In this document: positions 40,901 to 49,665 of the stretch, one piece after another
How the letters are laid out: every line of letters begins with the position of its first letter
Numbering within the stretch: position 1 is the first letter of the stretch
Assembly: GCF_030813715.1 (NCBI RefSeq)
Contig: NZ_JAUSUZ010000001.1
Coordinates: 1,550,001 to 1,614,000 of the forward strand
DNA length: 64,000 nucleotides
Direction of reading: 5' to 3'
Source of the DNA: Catenuloplanes indicus
GTDB taxonomy: Bacteria > Actinomycetota > Actinomycetes > Mycobacteriales > Micromonosporaceae
Notes under the pieces: generated by a model
What the model was told of the DNA's origin: nothing
What the model saw: only the letters and a program-made list of their open reading frames with translations
The model's database searches: none
Program-made: the position numbers and the translations under genes

Positions 40901-41176
40901 CATGATCGGCAGCTCACCGGCCACGCCGCAGCCGACGCCGGACAGGTGCGTCTGACTGAAGCCGTAGATCGAGCCGGCCAGGTAGTCGTAGCCGCCCTGG
41001 CCGCCGGTGTCCGGGCTGACCTGCACCATGCCGAACGGCGCGGCGGCACCGGGGAACGTGTTGCCGAAGTTCTGCGTCCCGACGAACGGCCGGACCAGAT
41101 CGACGGGCTCGGGCGGTGCGGCCACCGGCGCCTCCGGAACGAGCAGCAGCGCGGCCACCAGCACATTGCGAATCAT
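37979..41176 (-). CDS. Secreted GH92 family alpha-mannosidase
   Basis: A 1065-residue exported enzyme. Signal peptide about 1-20. The GH92 core runs to about residue 740: VRPFVGTQNFGNTFPGAAAPFGMVQVSPDT, HLSGVGCGVAGELPIMP, GYYRVGLS, YTPYQNFSLWDTYRPQNQL, EGGAYQYQWLVPQD and NDDLGTMSAWYVFSALG, all typical of these calcium-dependent exo-alpha-mannosidases. The rest holds NPCBM/beta-sandwich modules likely to bind glycans. The ATG at 41176 has GGGAG 7 nt upstream. It should trim mannose from fungal or host glycoproteins. It lies in a run of secreted hydrolase genes. Confidence 0.9.
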   Translation of the reverse strand: MIRNVLVAALLLVPEAPVAAPPEPVDLVRPFVGTQNFGNTFPGAAAPFGMVQVSPDTGGQGGYDYLAGSIYGFSQTHLSGVGCGVAGELPIMPTTGAVTSTDHHAYRSAFSHDDEEASPGYYRVGLSRYGIDAELTATARTGWQRYAFPATEQANVLFNTGKANQDVFDSEIHVIGDRTLTGRVNAGNFCAGKDDHTVWFTAQFDRPFTAFGTWRGADLAPGGRDASGAGGNGAYVTFDTRTDRDVVVKVGLSYTGADGARANLAAETGDGFDFDAVRDALRAEWSEALSKIAIDGGTEERRAVFYTALYHSLLHPNVAGDVDGRYVGFDRQVHTASGYTPYQNFSLWDTYRPQNQLLELIAPDVARDVALSVLAIGRDGGWLPRWALANSETNIMTGDPVTPFLVENWSKGLLEGYEEEAYALLRANATSQPPASSPFNGRTGQDHYAGRGYIPSGLRLGTDCVHKGGDNDCVHPASATLEYSAADAALALMAQGLGKTADARMFAARGQWYRNLWDSAAGRFRPRTVDGTWLTPYDPVAASHQFHEGGAYQYQWLVPQDPAGLVSLMGGRHAAEQRLDEFFVYDELLTDPAGTARTDWIAAPYDYYAKPTYNPNNEPDLLAPYMYHWAGAPAKAATVVRAAMTLFTTGPDGMTGNDDLGTMSAWYVFSALGLYPTMSGADFLTVSSPVFPAATVRTGTGTLRITAPGVSDPNRYVQNVRLDGGRLTRNWVTWDSVADGGTLAHTVGSRPSSWGTAPQAEPPSVNRAPQDARRHVDASVRPASAALPAGGTTTFTVDVVAQAPATLRPTVTATGPAGWTVTVDPARLPVLRSSHLPVATTATVTVTAPAGVADGTYPVQVTAGGANSVTRTVPVTVRPALTCAAGTSCAVDLTPELTRDGTATVTATTEGNFDTVGWSYDAALLPPAGPVVWNGVTYQAPDPAGTAPNLVTATGQSLVLPQGSHTSLELVATSHNGPVTGAFTIGYTDGGTDTRAVTVADWCGSPAAGSTTALAMPHRIRAGQGVDGPPVSLFAISVPLTPGKQIRSLTLPDDNRIQLYAITLR

Positions 41177-41273
41177 CGACACTCCCGTCACCGATGTGTG
41201 ATCACGTTGCCACCATCGAGCGACGAAAGTCAATGATCCTCAGGTCCCGGCCATAACGGCCGATAAGCACCAG

Positions 41274-42854
41274 GTGGGTACGTCGCGGAGGCGCTGGACC
41301 AGCGTCCTGCTCGTCGCGCTCGTGCTGAGCGGTGGCCTGTCCATGACCGCGGCCGCGCACTCGGTGGTCCGGGCCGGCGATGCCCGGTACACCGCCGCGG
41401 CCATGGACTCCAGTGCCGGCGACGTCACCGCCGCGGTCGCGCACGCGGCCACCGACTACGGCAGCGTGCTCAGCGACCTCGCCTACTCGCTGGCCTCGCA
41501 GACCGACCTGTACCGCAACGACTTCCTCCGGATCACCGCCGGGCTGACCAACGTCCGGCTGCACGGCGCGACCCGGATCGGCTACGTCGTGCCCGCCACC
41601 AGCGCACAGATCCCGGACGTGCAACGGCGCTGGCGCGGATACGGCGCCGACGGGCTGACGCCGCGCCCGGCCGCCGGCACGGACGTCCACTCGTTCGTCA
41701 TCTACGACAAGGTCTTCGACGGCCACCCGAACCAGCAGGGCGTCGACCTGGCCGGCAACCCGGCCGCGGCCGAGGTGCTGCGGCACGCCCGCAACCGGCG
41801 CGCGCTGGCGATCAGCCCGGCGTTCCAGCCCGCCCTGGACAACGAGACCGCCACCGGGTCCCGGCGTACGTTCGTGATGCTCGCCGCGCCGGTCTTCTCG
41901 TTCGCGGACAGCGCGGACGCGTTCCGCGGCTGGGCCGTGATGATGCTGCGCACCCAGGACTTCCTGGCACAGACCCTGCTCGACCGCGGCGCGAACGCGG
42001 TACAGGCCCGGGTCGTCGACCCGGCCGCCGGCCTCGAACTCGCCTCCGTCGCCCCCGGCCGGCGCGCGACCGGCACCGCGCTCGACCGACGGCACGAACT
42101 CACGGTCGGCGGACGCCGATGGCAGATCTCGATGACACCGACCACCCGCCTGGTGTCGGACGCCTCCGGCGGCCTGAGCGGACTCACGCTCGCGTCCGGC
42201 GCCGCGCTGACCGTCATGCTGGCCGCGATGACCGGCATCCTGGCGGGCAGCCGCGGTCGCGCACTCGACCAGGTGGACCGGGCCACCACGGCACTGCGGC
42301 TCGACATCGCGCGGCGCCAGCAGATCGAGGCGCAGCTGCGGGAGCGCGAACAGGAGTTGCAGCACCTCGCGTTCCACGACCCACTGACCGGGCTGGCGAA
42401 CCGCTTGCTGTTCTACGACCGGCTCACGCACGCGCTGCACACGCACGCCCGGGAGGGACGCACGTTCGCGGTGCTGTTCATCGACCTCGACGGCTTCAAG
42501 GAGATCAACGACCGGCACGGTCACCAGGCGGGCGACACGGTGCTGCGTACGGTCGCGGACCGGCTGCGGGAAGGGCTTCGGGTGGCGGACACCGTGGCCC
42601 GGTTCGGCGGCGACGAGTACGCGATCATCCTGGAGTCCCTCACCGGGGCGGACGACGCACGGGTGGCGGCGGAGCGGGTCATCGCGGAGGTCCAGGCACC
42701 GATCGCGCTGAAGGACGGGACCGCGGTAGGGGTGTCGGCCAGTGTGGGGATCGCGGTGAACCAGCCCGGAGCGAGTGCGGACGACATCATCCGCGACGCG
42801 GACACGGCGATGTACACGGCGAAGACGGCGGGGAAGAACCGTTTCGCTTTCTGA
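41274..42854 (+). CDS. Membrane diguanylate cyclase with CHASE-like sensor
   Basis: A 526-residue protein: N-terminal helix (about 9-28), extracytoplasmic CHASE-like domain (about 60-270), second helix (about 300-322), short coiled linker (QIEAQLREREQELQHLAF) and GGDEF domain (about 360-526). The active site reads GGDEY at 445-449, and an RxxD inhibitory site (RVAD) sits five residues before it, so it should make c-di-GMP and be product-inhibited. LFIDLDGFKEIND supplies the metal Asp. GTG start; divergent from GH92 with 97 nt between. The Tyr in place of Phe in the motif is usually tolerated. Confidence 0.85.
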   Translation: MGTSRRRWTSVLLVALVLSGGLSMTAAAHSVVRAGDARYTAAAMDSSAGDVTAAVAHAATDYGSVLSDLAYSLASQTDLYRNDFLRITAGLTNVRLHGATRIGYVVPATSAQIPDVQRRWRGYGADGLTPRPAAGTDVHSFVIYDKVFDGHPNQQGVDLAGNPAAAEVLRHARNRRALAISPAFQPALDNETATGSRRTFVMLAAPVFSFADSADAFRGWAVMMLRTQDFLAQTLLDRGANAVQARVVDPAAGLELASVAPGRRATGTALDRRHELTVGGRRWQISMTPTTRLVSDASGGLSGLTLASGAALTVMLAAMTGILAGSRGRALDQVDRATTALRLDIARRQQIEAQLREREQELQHLAFHDPLTGLANRLLFYDRLTHALHTHAREGRTFAVLFIDLDGFKEINDRHGHQAGDTVLRTVADRLREGLRVADTVARFGGDEYAIILESLTGADDARVAAERVIAEVQAPIALKDGTAVGVSASVGIAVNQPGASADDIIRDADTAMYTAKTAGKNRFAF

Positions 42855-43031
42855 CCACGGCGGCCAGCGCCGGAGCCCGTTCCGGGGTCCCGGCATCCGG
42901 GCGGCTTCCCCGAAACCCGTACCACCCACGAGAGAACAGGCGCGCGCCGGCGGCCCCGACCAGGCCGAAAGCCCGGAGGCCACGCCCGCCCGCGAAGGCC
43001 ACGCCCAGCCGCGGAGTCGCTCTCCAGCTCG

Positions 43032-43964
43032 CTACGGCCGGCGCATGGTCGTCTTCGCCAGCTGCAACTCGCGCATCACCTCACCCGCCATCCGGACCGA
43101 GGCCGCGTCCAGCACGTTGCCGAACTCGATCACCCGCACCCGCCCCTCCAGCCGCCGGGCCAGTTCCGGGGACTCGCTCGGCACGACCACCAGGTCCACG
43201 TCGCGCAGATCCTCGTCCGTCGTTCCCGTCAGTACCTCGATGTTCGACACCCCGGCCTGGGTCAGCGAGTCCCGGATGCTGACCGCCTGGTCCTCGGTGG
43301 AGTACAGCAGCCCGACCGTACGGTCCTTCGGCACCTGGGCGATCTGCACCAGCGTCTGGATGTGCGGCGCGGCGACGATCGCGACCACCTCGGTCTCCGG
43401 CCGGCGCAGCAGCGTGCGCGCCTCGGACAGGTGGAAGAACGTGGTCAGCACCAGGTCGGGCCGCTCCCCCGCGGCGTCGAACGCGCCCAGCACCAGTGGC
43501 TTGACCGCCACGCCGAGTTGCCTGCCCAACTCGGTCGCGAAGTATCGCGCGCGCTCGTCGTTGCATTCGACGAACGACACCGCGAGCGTCTTGTCGGCCT
43601 CCCACGCGGCCAGGCCGGCGATCAGGTCGCGAATCTCGGCGGCGGTCAGTCCCAGGCCGAGGCATTCGCGGGCGGCGGCGGAGAGGATCTCGCGCGCCCG
43701 GTTGCGGGTCTCGGACGTGGTGCGGGCCCGGCCGCCGCCGACGACCACCATGCCGTTGCGGCCGCGGGGTTCGATCAGGCCGAGTTCGCGCAGTTCACCG
43801 TACGCGTGGGCGACGGTGTTGCGGTTGATGCCGAGGTTGCTGGCGAGCAGCCGGGAACCGGGCAGCCGATCGCCGTCGCCGAGCAACCCCATCTCGATCA
43901 TGAGCGTGACCTGGGAGACGATCTGACGGTAGACGGGAACGTCCGACTGCCGGCTGACACTCAT
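43032..43964 (-). CDS. GntR family regulator with periplasmic-binding-like effector domain
   Basis: A 310-residue regulator. The winged helix (about 8-75) reads VPVYRQIVSQVTLMIEMG, LPGSRLLASNLGINRNTVAHAY and LGLIEPRGRNGMVVV. The C-terminal 200 residues (TLAVSFVECNDERARYFATEL, DLVLTTFFHL, VVAIVAAPHIQTL, TVGLLYSTEDQA) look like a type I periplasmic-binding fold and not like the usual FadR or UTRA domain. This form occurs in actinobacteria; ligand unknown. An in-frame TTG at 43976 with GGGGAAG upstream is an alternative start. Confidence 0.8.
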   Translation of the reverse strand: MSVSRQSDVPVYRQIVSQVTLMIEMGLLGDGDRLPGSRLLASNLGINRNTVAHAYGELRELGLIEPRGRNGMVVVGGGRARTTSETRNRAREILSAAARECLGLGLTAAEIRDLIAGLAAWEADKTLAVSFVECNDERARYFATELGRQLGVAVKPLVLGAFDAAGERPDLVLTTFFHLSEARTLLRRPETEVVAIVAAPHIQTLVQIAQVPKDRTVGLLYSTEDQAVSIRDSLTQAGVSNIEVLTGTTDEDLRDVDLVVVPSESPELARRLEGRVRVIEFGNVLDAASVRMAGEVMRELQLAKTTMRRP

Positions 43965-44032
43965 GCTGGAGATCAAAGGTCACTTCCCCGCCGCTGTGTC
44001 CTGAGGATGCCGCGAGTGTAGTGGCCCGCTCG

Positions 44033-44560
44033 TCAGTCCAGCATCCGGCGCATCCGCAGGCTGACGATGTGGTCGTCGACCCGGGACAGCGACGCCTGCA
44101 CCGTGCTCACCGGCTGGAAGCCGCGCGCGCGGTAGAACGCGATGCCGGGGCTGTCACCGAGGAACACCGACACCCACACCTCCCGGCCGCCGGCCTCGCG
44201 GATCTGCGTGACGACCCGGTCCAGCAGCAGCGTGCCGAGGCCACGGCCGCGCGCGGCCGCCTCGAGGTAGACCAGGGACAGTTCACCGGCGCGGGCGCTG
44301 ATCATGCCGCCGCCGGCCGCGCCGAGCACCCGGCCGTGCTCCTCGACGACCTGGTAGCCGAACCATTGGGACGGTGCCGGGGCGATCTCCCGGGCCACCC
44401 GGCGCTCGTCGTAGAACGCGACGACGCTGCGCTCTATGTACCCCTCCGGCAGCAGCTCACGGTAGGTATCCCGGTACACCGTGCTGCAGATCCGGGCGAT
44501 CTCGGCGACGTCGGCATCGGTGGCTTGTCGAACAACGGCGGTCAACGACGGTCGTGGCAC
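44033..44560 (-). CDS. GNAT family N-acetyltransferase
   Basis: A 175-residue acetyltransferase: VRQATDADVAEIARICSTVYRDTYREL, LSLVYLEAAARGRGLGTLLLDRVV with the acetyl-CoA pyrophosphate loop RGRGLG, and VFLGDSPGIAFYRARGFQPV. Substrate unknown. GTG at 44560 has no ribosome site, but a TAATCT hexamer (44568-44573) sits exactly 7 nt upstream, the geometry of a leaderless transcript; longer in-frame sequence is Arg-rich and atypical. It follows the secreted metzincin gene on the same strand. Confidence 0.8.
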   Translation of the reverse strand: MPRPSLTAVVRQATDADVAEIARICSTVYRDTYRELLPEGYIERSVVAFYDERRVAREIAPAPSQWFGYQVVEEHGRVLGAAGGGMISARAGELSLVYLEAAARGRGLGTLLLDRVVTQIREAGGREVWVSVFLGDSPGIAFYRARGFQPVSTVQASLSRVDDHIVSLRMRRMLD

Positions 44561-44609
44561 GCCGAACAGATTAGCGGCCGGGGTCACACCGGCCCCGGCC
44601 GCCACTGCG

Positions 44610-46532
44610 TTACGGACGGGAGCGCGGGCCGCTACCCGGCTCCAGCGTGTCGATGAACTCGTGCGGGTTCTCCGCCTTCGCGGACACCCGCATCGCCTCG
44701 GCCTCGGCGTGCATGGCGCGGGCCGCGCTCGCCGGGTCGACACCGGCCTTGGCGGCCGCCCGGACCACGCGGTCGTACGCGCTCTCGGCCAGCGTGTAGG
44801 CGAGACGGTAGTCGTGCGCGGCGAACGCCTTCTTCGCCAGCCCGATCGTCAGGTCCGCGGCGTGGAGGTCCGCGGTCGCCTTCCGGGCGTCCGGATCGGC
44901 CAGCACGTCCGCGGACAGCCGGTTCGCCGCCTCGATGTACGCCGCGGTCAGGAACCGGTCGCTGTTGTCCCGGTCGAACTGGCTGAAGTCCCAGTTCACG
45001 TCGATGTAGCTCATCATCGAGTTGGACTCGTCGCCGACCCACGCGAAGTAGTGGTCGCCGGTCGGGACGATCTCGGTCGCCGACTCGCTGTCCCACCCGT
45101 CGTGCGGGTGGTGCATGCCGAGGTGGTGACCGACCTCGTGGATCTGCGTGGTGGTCAGGCCGTAGCCGGCCGCCACCACCTGCGGGTTGAGGAACGAGTA
45201 GACGTAGCTGGCGGTGCCGTCCACCCAGTTGTCGTCCGCGTAGCCGAGCAGGCCGCTGAGGTTCGCCTCGGTCACGTAGTTGAACAGCGGCATCTCGTAG
45301 TCGACCCGGCCGGCATCGTCCTGGGTCCGCTCCAGGTTCTCCAGGTTGTAGAGGTACAGGTTCGCGGACGGCGGCAGCGTCTGGTCCGGGTAGCACGGTT
45401 CCCCGGTCACGTACTGGCCGGTGTAGCAGGCCCGGTTCTGCGCGTCGAACGCCAGGTCCTGCTCGTCGAAGTCCAGCCGGTTGCGCCAGCGCAGCTCGGA
45501 CAGCTCGTCGACCAGCAGCTCCGGCGTTATGTACGAGGAGCCGTCCACACCGGGCCAGCCCTCGTACGTGTTGCTGTCCAGGTTGATCGACTTCGGCAGC
45601 CGGGCGGGCAGCTCGACCGGGTAGATCGGCGACGTGGTCATCAGCAGGTCCAGCGCCACGTACCGGGTCAGTCTGGCCAGGTCCCCGGCGAGCGCGCCGG
45701 GTGCCCGGAAGCCGCCGTCGGCGTACTCCCAGGAGGTCGGCAGGCGGTAGTCCGGCTCACCGTCGCCGTCCACGTCCTGCTCGTCGACGAGGTAGTTGGT
45801 CATGTTCGCGTCCGGGCCGGCGGACAGGTCGGCGAACCAGACCCGGCGGGTCGCGCCGAGACCGGTCTCCTCGTCGTCCGCGGTGGTGCCGCCCCAGGCC
45901 ATCAGCTTGCGGCTGTCCCGGTTCGCCCCGAAGTCGAAGCCGGTGTCCGGGTCCGGCTCACCGGTCTTGGTGTAGACGTGGAACTTGAAGTCCGCCCGCC
46001 CGTACCAGTTGATCAGGAAGACCGTGTTGCGCCGGGTGTCGACGCCGTGCGGCGGGTTGAACGCGAGGTACTTCTCCACCGTCGGCGCGTCGATGTAGTG
46101 GTTGTCCGTGACGTCCAGGACGTTGCGCTCCTGCGCGTTGTAGGTCTCCTGGTACTCGGTCAGCGGTGCCGGCGTGGCGAGGCTGGACAGCTTCCGGAAG
46201 AACCGGTCCTCGTACCCGCGGTCCGCGTAGGAGACCTTGTAGTCGTAGATGTACGTGATGCCGAGCTTCTCCTGCTCGCCGTACCACCGGCGCGAGGTCA
46301 CCTCCGGCTCGTACGTCCGGGCCAGGCCGGACGTGAACGCCCGCTGATCCACCTTCGTCCGGTCGAAGCCGAGGAACACCACGTTGACCGGGACCTTCTC
46401 CACGAGGTTCGGCTGGCCGCCGGGCACCAGATGAGTGAACCTCGGTGCCGGTGCCGCGGCGCTCGCCGGTGTCGCCGACGCCCCGATCATCGCCGCGATT
46501 AGCGCTGTCACTAGCGCTGCTCTCCGTCTCAT
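44610..46532 (-). CDS. Secreted metzincin-type zinc metalloprotease
   Basis: A 640-residue exported protein. Signal peptide about 1-25 (MRRRAALVTALIAAMIGAS, then ATPASA). The zinc site is HEVGHHLGMHH, the extended HExxHxxGxxH of metzincins, and a Met-turn candidate follows in SNSMMSYIDV. The long N-terminal part (YKVSYADRGYEDRFFRKLS and onwards) is not a domain I recognise. A helical C-terminal region has TPR-like composition (AFAAHDYRLAYTLAESAYD). Extracellular proteolysis is expected. ATG 46532 chosen because it gives the signal peptide; ribosome site is weak. Confidence 0.75.
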   Translation of the reverse strand: MRRRAALVTALIAAMIGASATPASAAAPAPRFTHLVPGGQPNLVEKVPVNVVFLGFDRTKVDQRAFTSGLARTYEPEVTSRRWYGEQEKLGITYIYDYKVSYADRGYEDRFFRKLSSLATPAPLTEYQETYNAQERNVLDVTDNHYIDAPTVEKYLAFNPPHGVDTRRNTVFLINWYGRADFKFHVYTKTGEPDPDTGFDFGANRDSRKLMAWGGTTADDEETGLGATRRVWFADLSAGPDANMTNYLVDEQDVDGDGEPDYRLPTSWEYADGGFRAPGALAGDLARLTRYVALDLLMTTSPIYPVELPARLPKSINLDSNTYEGWPGVDGSSYITPELLVDELSELRWRNRLDFDEQDLAFDAQNRACYTGQYVTGEPCYPDQTLPPSANLYLYNLENLERTQDDAGRVDYEMPLFNYVTEANLSGLLGYADDNWVDGTASYVYSFLNPQVVAAGYGLTTTQIHEVGHHLGMHHPHDGWDSESATEIVPTGDHYFAWVGDESNSMMSYIDVNWDFSQFDRDNSDRFLTAAYIEAANRLSADVLADPDARKATADLHAADLTIGLAKKAFAAHDYRLAYTLAESAYDRVVRAAAKAGVDPASAARAMHAEAEAMRVSAKAENPHEFIDTLEPGSGPRSRP

Positions 46533-46615
46533 GCCGCTACGCTGCCACCGGACGGCCGATGAGTAAATGGCCGCATGTGGATATGTCCATTGTTGAATCA
46601 CGGGGGTAACACGGG

Positions 46616-48097
46616 GTGAGACGCCTCATCGCGCTCGTCGTCACGCTCGCGACGCTGATCCTGATCGCACCACCGCCCGCGCAGGCCGCGCCGCCGGTGT
46701 TCTCCAATCAGGACGTCGGGCTGGGCGGCCCGGACCAGATACCGGACCCGGCGGGCAAGCCGATCCGGATCGAGGTGTCCTGGTGGGGCGTGCAGGACCG
46801 GCCGGAGCTGGCCTACGACTGGTCGCGCTACGACCCGGCGATCGAGCGCGCGCACGCGGCCGGCATGAAGATCCTGCTGCTGGTCACCTACTCGCCGCCG
46901 TGGGCGAGCGGCGGGCACGGCGCGTCGGACGGCCTGGACCACTGGTTCCCACTGCCCGAGTGGGACGACGAGTGGGGCGCGTTCATGACGGCCCTGACCC
47001 GGCGGTACGCGGGGAAGGTCTACGCGTACGAGATCTGGAACGAGCCGAACCACGCCACGTTCGGCAACTACGGCGACGGCTCCGACCTGGCCCGCAGGAC
47101 CCGCTACTGGGAGGTGGTCCGGCTCAGCAACGCGCGGATCAAGGCGGAGTGCGCGGGGTGCACCGTGCTCGCCGGCGGCTCCGCGGCCGGCACCCGGCCC
47201 GCGAACCAGCCGGCCGTGCCGGACACCGTGCCCAACCCGAACTCCCCGGCCGCGTGGCTGACCTGGGCGTACGCGAACGGTTTCGGCGGCACCTTCGACG
47301 CGGTGGCGCACCACCCGTACCCCATCTGGCATCAGCGCCAGGGTCCGGCCCAGTCGGACTGCGCGCGCCCGGACCGGGTGCTGTTCGGGCCGCGCTACGT
47401 GCCCGGGTCGGCGCCGTGCGGGCAGCTGGCCGCGCTGCGCAAGGTGCTGGTCGACAACGGTCACCCGGACAAGAAGATCTGGGGTACGGAGTGGGGCTAC
47501 CCCACCGCGTCCGGCCTCGGCGCGAACCACCCGTCGCTGGAGCTGATCCGCGACTTCGACGTCGAGGGCGTGCACATGTGGCGCGAGCTCGACTACGCCG
47601 GCCCGCTGTTCCTCTACCAGTTCCGGGACTCGGCCGCGTGCACGGACGCGAACCAGGACCCGGAGTGCCACTACGGCATCGTCTACCGCGACGGCACGCC
47701 GAAGGAGCCGCGCTACAGCGAGCTGGTGAACAAGGTGGCGAACTACATGCCGGCCAGCCTGGCCACCGGGCAGAGCATCCGCAAGCTGTCCGCGATGCGC
47801 TCTCCGAACGGCCGCTTCTACCTGTGGATGCAGGCCGACGGGAACCTGGTGCTCTACGACTCGTCGAACGGCCGGGCACTGTGGAGCGTGCTGAACACCG
47901 GCGGCCGGCGGCTGCTCAACCAGCCGGACGGCAACCTGGTCCTCTACAGGAACCCGGACGCGCCGGTCGCGGTCTGGGACACGAAGACCTGGACGGCCGG
48001 CCCGAGCACGCTGCACCTGCAGAACGACGGCAACCTGGTGCTCTACCGCAACGCCACCGGCAAGCCGATCTGGGCGAGCAACACGGTGGTGCGCTGA
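46616..48097 (+). CDS. Secreted clan-A glycoside hydrolase with bulb-type B-lectin domain
   Basis: A 493-residue exported enzyme. Signal peptide about 1-23 (ending PPAQA). The TIM barrel (about 25-375) has YAYEIWNEPNHATF with the acid/base Glu and KIWGTEWGYPT with the nucleophile Glu, spaced as in GH39/GH5-like retaining enzymes. The C-terminal 110 residues form a B-lectin beta-prism with three QxDxNxVxY-type repeats: MQADGNLVLYDS, NQPDGNLVLYRN, LQNDGNLVLYRN, the mannose-binding signature. Divergent from the metzincin with 83 nt between. Likely targets mannose-rich or plant/fungal walls. Confidence 0.8.
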   Translation: MRRLIALVVTLATLILIAPPPAQAAPPVFSNQDVGLGGPDQIPDPAGKPIRIEVSWWGVQDRPELAYDWSRYDPAIERAHAAGMKILLLVTYSPPWASGGHGASDGLDHWFPLPEWDDEWGAFMTALTRRYAGKVYAYEIWNEPNHATFGNYGDGSDLARRTRYWEVVRLSNARIKAECAGCTVLAGGSAAGTRPANQPAVPDTVPNPNSPAAWLTWAYANGFGGTFDAVAHHPYPIWHQRQGPAQSDCARPDRVLFGPRYVPGSAPCGQLAALRKVLVDNGHPDKKIWGTEWGYPTASGLGANHPSLELIRDFDVEGVHMWRELDYAGPLFLYQFRDSAACTDANQDPECHYGIVYRDGTPKEPRYSELVNKVANYMPASLATGQSIRKLSAMRSPNGRFYLWMQADGNLVLYDSSNGRALWSVLNTGGRRLLNQPDGNLVLYRNPDAPVAVWDTKTWTAGPSTLHLQNDGNLVLYRNATGKPIWASNTVVR

Positions 48098-48114
48098 GTT
48101 CTAAGCTGGCCCGC

Positions 48115-49143
48115 ATGGAGCGGACCCAGGCACTGATCATCGGTGGCGGCGTCGCCGGCGCCGCCACCGCGCTCGCGCTGCACCGGGCCGGCCTCACGTC
48201 CACGGTCTTCGAGGCGCACCGGTCCGGCGGCGACGACGCCGGCGCGTTCCTCACCGTGATGGCGAACGGCATGGCCGCGCTCGACTCGCTCGGCGTCGCG
48301 CAGGCCGTGCGCGACGCGTCCTACCCGGCCGCGGCCGTGGCGCTGTTCGACGCGGACGGCCGGTGCCTGGGCGAACGCCCGATCGAGGGGCCGGCCCGCA
48401 CGATGCGCCGGGCCGCGCTCTACCGGGTGCTGCAGGAGCAGGTGGCGGCGCGCGGCATCCCGGTCCACCACGGCCGGCGGTTCACCGGCGCGACCGCGGG
48501 CGTCCACGCCCACTTCGCGGACGGCGGCACGGCCGAGGGCGCGTTCCTGGTCGGCGCGGACGGCATCCACTCCCGCGTCCGCGGCCTGATCGACCCGGAC
48601 GCGCCACGGCCGCGCTTCACCGGCCGGCACGTGGTCTACGGCTACGCCGGCGGCAACCCCGGCGACGTGCCGCCGGACACGTACCACATGATCAACGGCA
48701 GTCGGGCGTTCTTCGGCTGCACGGCGCCCGGCGACGGCCGCACCTGGTGGTTCGCCCGGATCCCCGGCGAGCCCGGCAGCGGCGGCGCCACCCCGGCCGA
48801 GTGGCGCGAGCTGGCGCTGACGGTGTTCCGCGACGACGCCGCACCGGCGGCCGCGATCATCGCCGCGACCGGCGCCGAGGTGGTCGGCGGCGACTCCTAC
48901 GACATCCCGGCCACGCCCCGCTGGCACGACGACCACATGGTGCTGACCGGCGACGCGGCGCACGCGGCCTCCCCGGCCGCGGCCCAGGGCGCCTCGATGG
49001 CGCTCGCGGACGCGGTCGCGCTGGCCGACGCACTCAGCAGACACGGCGGCGACCACCGGGGCGCGTTCGCCGACTACGAGTTGCAGCGCCGCGCCGAGAC
49101 CGAGGAGACCGTCGCGGCGAGCGCCCGCCTGAACTCCCGCTGA
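48115..49143 (+). CDS. FAD-dependent aromatic-type monooxygenase
   Basis: A 342-residue class A flavoprotein: ALIIGGGVAGAATALALHRAG (FAD ADP-binding), LVGADGIHSRVRGLI (DG motif, NADPH and FAD) and LTGDAAHAASPAAAQGASMALADA (GD motif, FAD ribityl). These enzymes hydroxylate aromatic or polyketide substrates. The ATG at 48115 lies 17 nt after the lectin-GH stop, but no ribosome site is obvious. No biosynthetic genes lie next to it, so the substrate cannot be guessed. Downstream follows a long non-coding stretch with repeats. Confidence 0.85.
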   Translation: MERTQALIIGGGVAGAATALALHRAGLTSTVFEAHRSGGDDAGAFLTVMANGMAALDSLGVAQAVRDASYPAAAVALFDADGRCLGERPIEGPARTMRRAALYRVLQEQVAARGIPVHHGRRFTGATAGVHAHFADGGTAEGAFLVGADGIHSRVRGLIDPDAPRPRFTGRHVVYGYAGGNPGDVPPDTYHMINGSRAFFGCTAPGDGRTWWFARIPGEPGSGGATPAEWRELALTVFRDDAAPAAAIIAATGAEVVGGDSYDIPATPRWHDDHMVLTGDAAHAASPAAAQGASMALADAVALADALSRHGGDHRGAFADYELQRRAETEETVAASARLNSR

Positions 49144-49248
49144 GACAGACCAAAAGCGCTCCCGGCGCGGTGCGGTCCGCCTGCTCCCGGCGCCGTCGCC
49201 CATTCCCCCGCTCCGCTCGCCCCGCCCGGCCGTCTTCCGCCAGCCCGA

Positions 49249-49590
49249 CGCCGCGTCGGCAACCCGGCTCCTTGCCGGCAATCCGGCTCCGCCGCGGCAA
49301 CCCAGCGCCGCGTCGGCAATCCGGCACCGCCGCGGCAACCCAGCGCCGCGTCGGCAATCCGGCACCGCCGCGGCAACCCAGCGCCGCGTCGGCAATCCGG
49401 CACCGCCGCGGCAACCCAGCGCCGCGTCGGCAATCCGGCACCGCCGCGGCAACCCAGCGCCGCGTCGGCAATCCGGCACCGCCGCGGCAACCCAGCGCCG
49501 CGTCGGCAATCCGGCACCGCCGCGGCAATCCGGCACCGCCGCGGCAATCCGGCACCGCCGCGGCAATCCGGCACCGCCGCGGCAATCCGG
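49249..49590. repeat. 18 tandem copies of a 19-nt repeat
   Basis: Exactly 342 nt = 18 x 19 with no spacers. The unit is CACCGCCGCGGCAATCCGG. In the middle, two diverged 19-mers alternate (the second is CGCCGCGTCGGCAATCCGG-like), giving a 38-nt higher-order period that is repeated five times without change; the last four copies are identical single units. The period is not a multiple of three, so it is not coding-driven. Length variation between strains is likely. Confidence 0.95.
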
Positions 49591-49665
49591 CGCTACCCGC
49601 CCGAAATATCACGGTATTTCACCCTACGTGGGAAGCACTGCCGTCGGCGAGCATCGCCGCGCAGC

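Noticed and set aside
49249-49590. CRISPR array
   Set aside because: Repeats are contiguous without unique spacers, the unit is only 19 nt and no cas gene is near.
48043-49612. Repetitive proteins encoded across the 19-nt array on the minus strand
   Set aside because: The period of 19 nt runs through all three frames, giving repeated Cys/Arg/Gly peptides without ribosome site or family; the array is better seen as non-coding.
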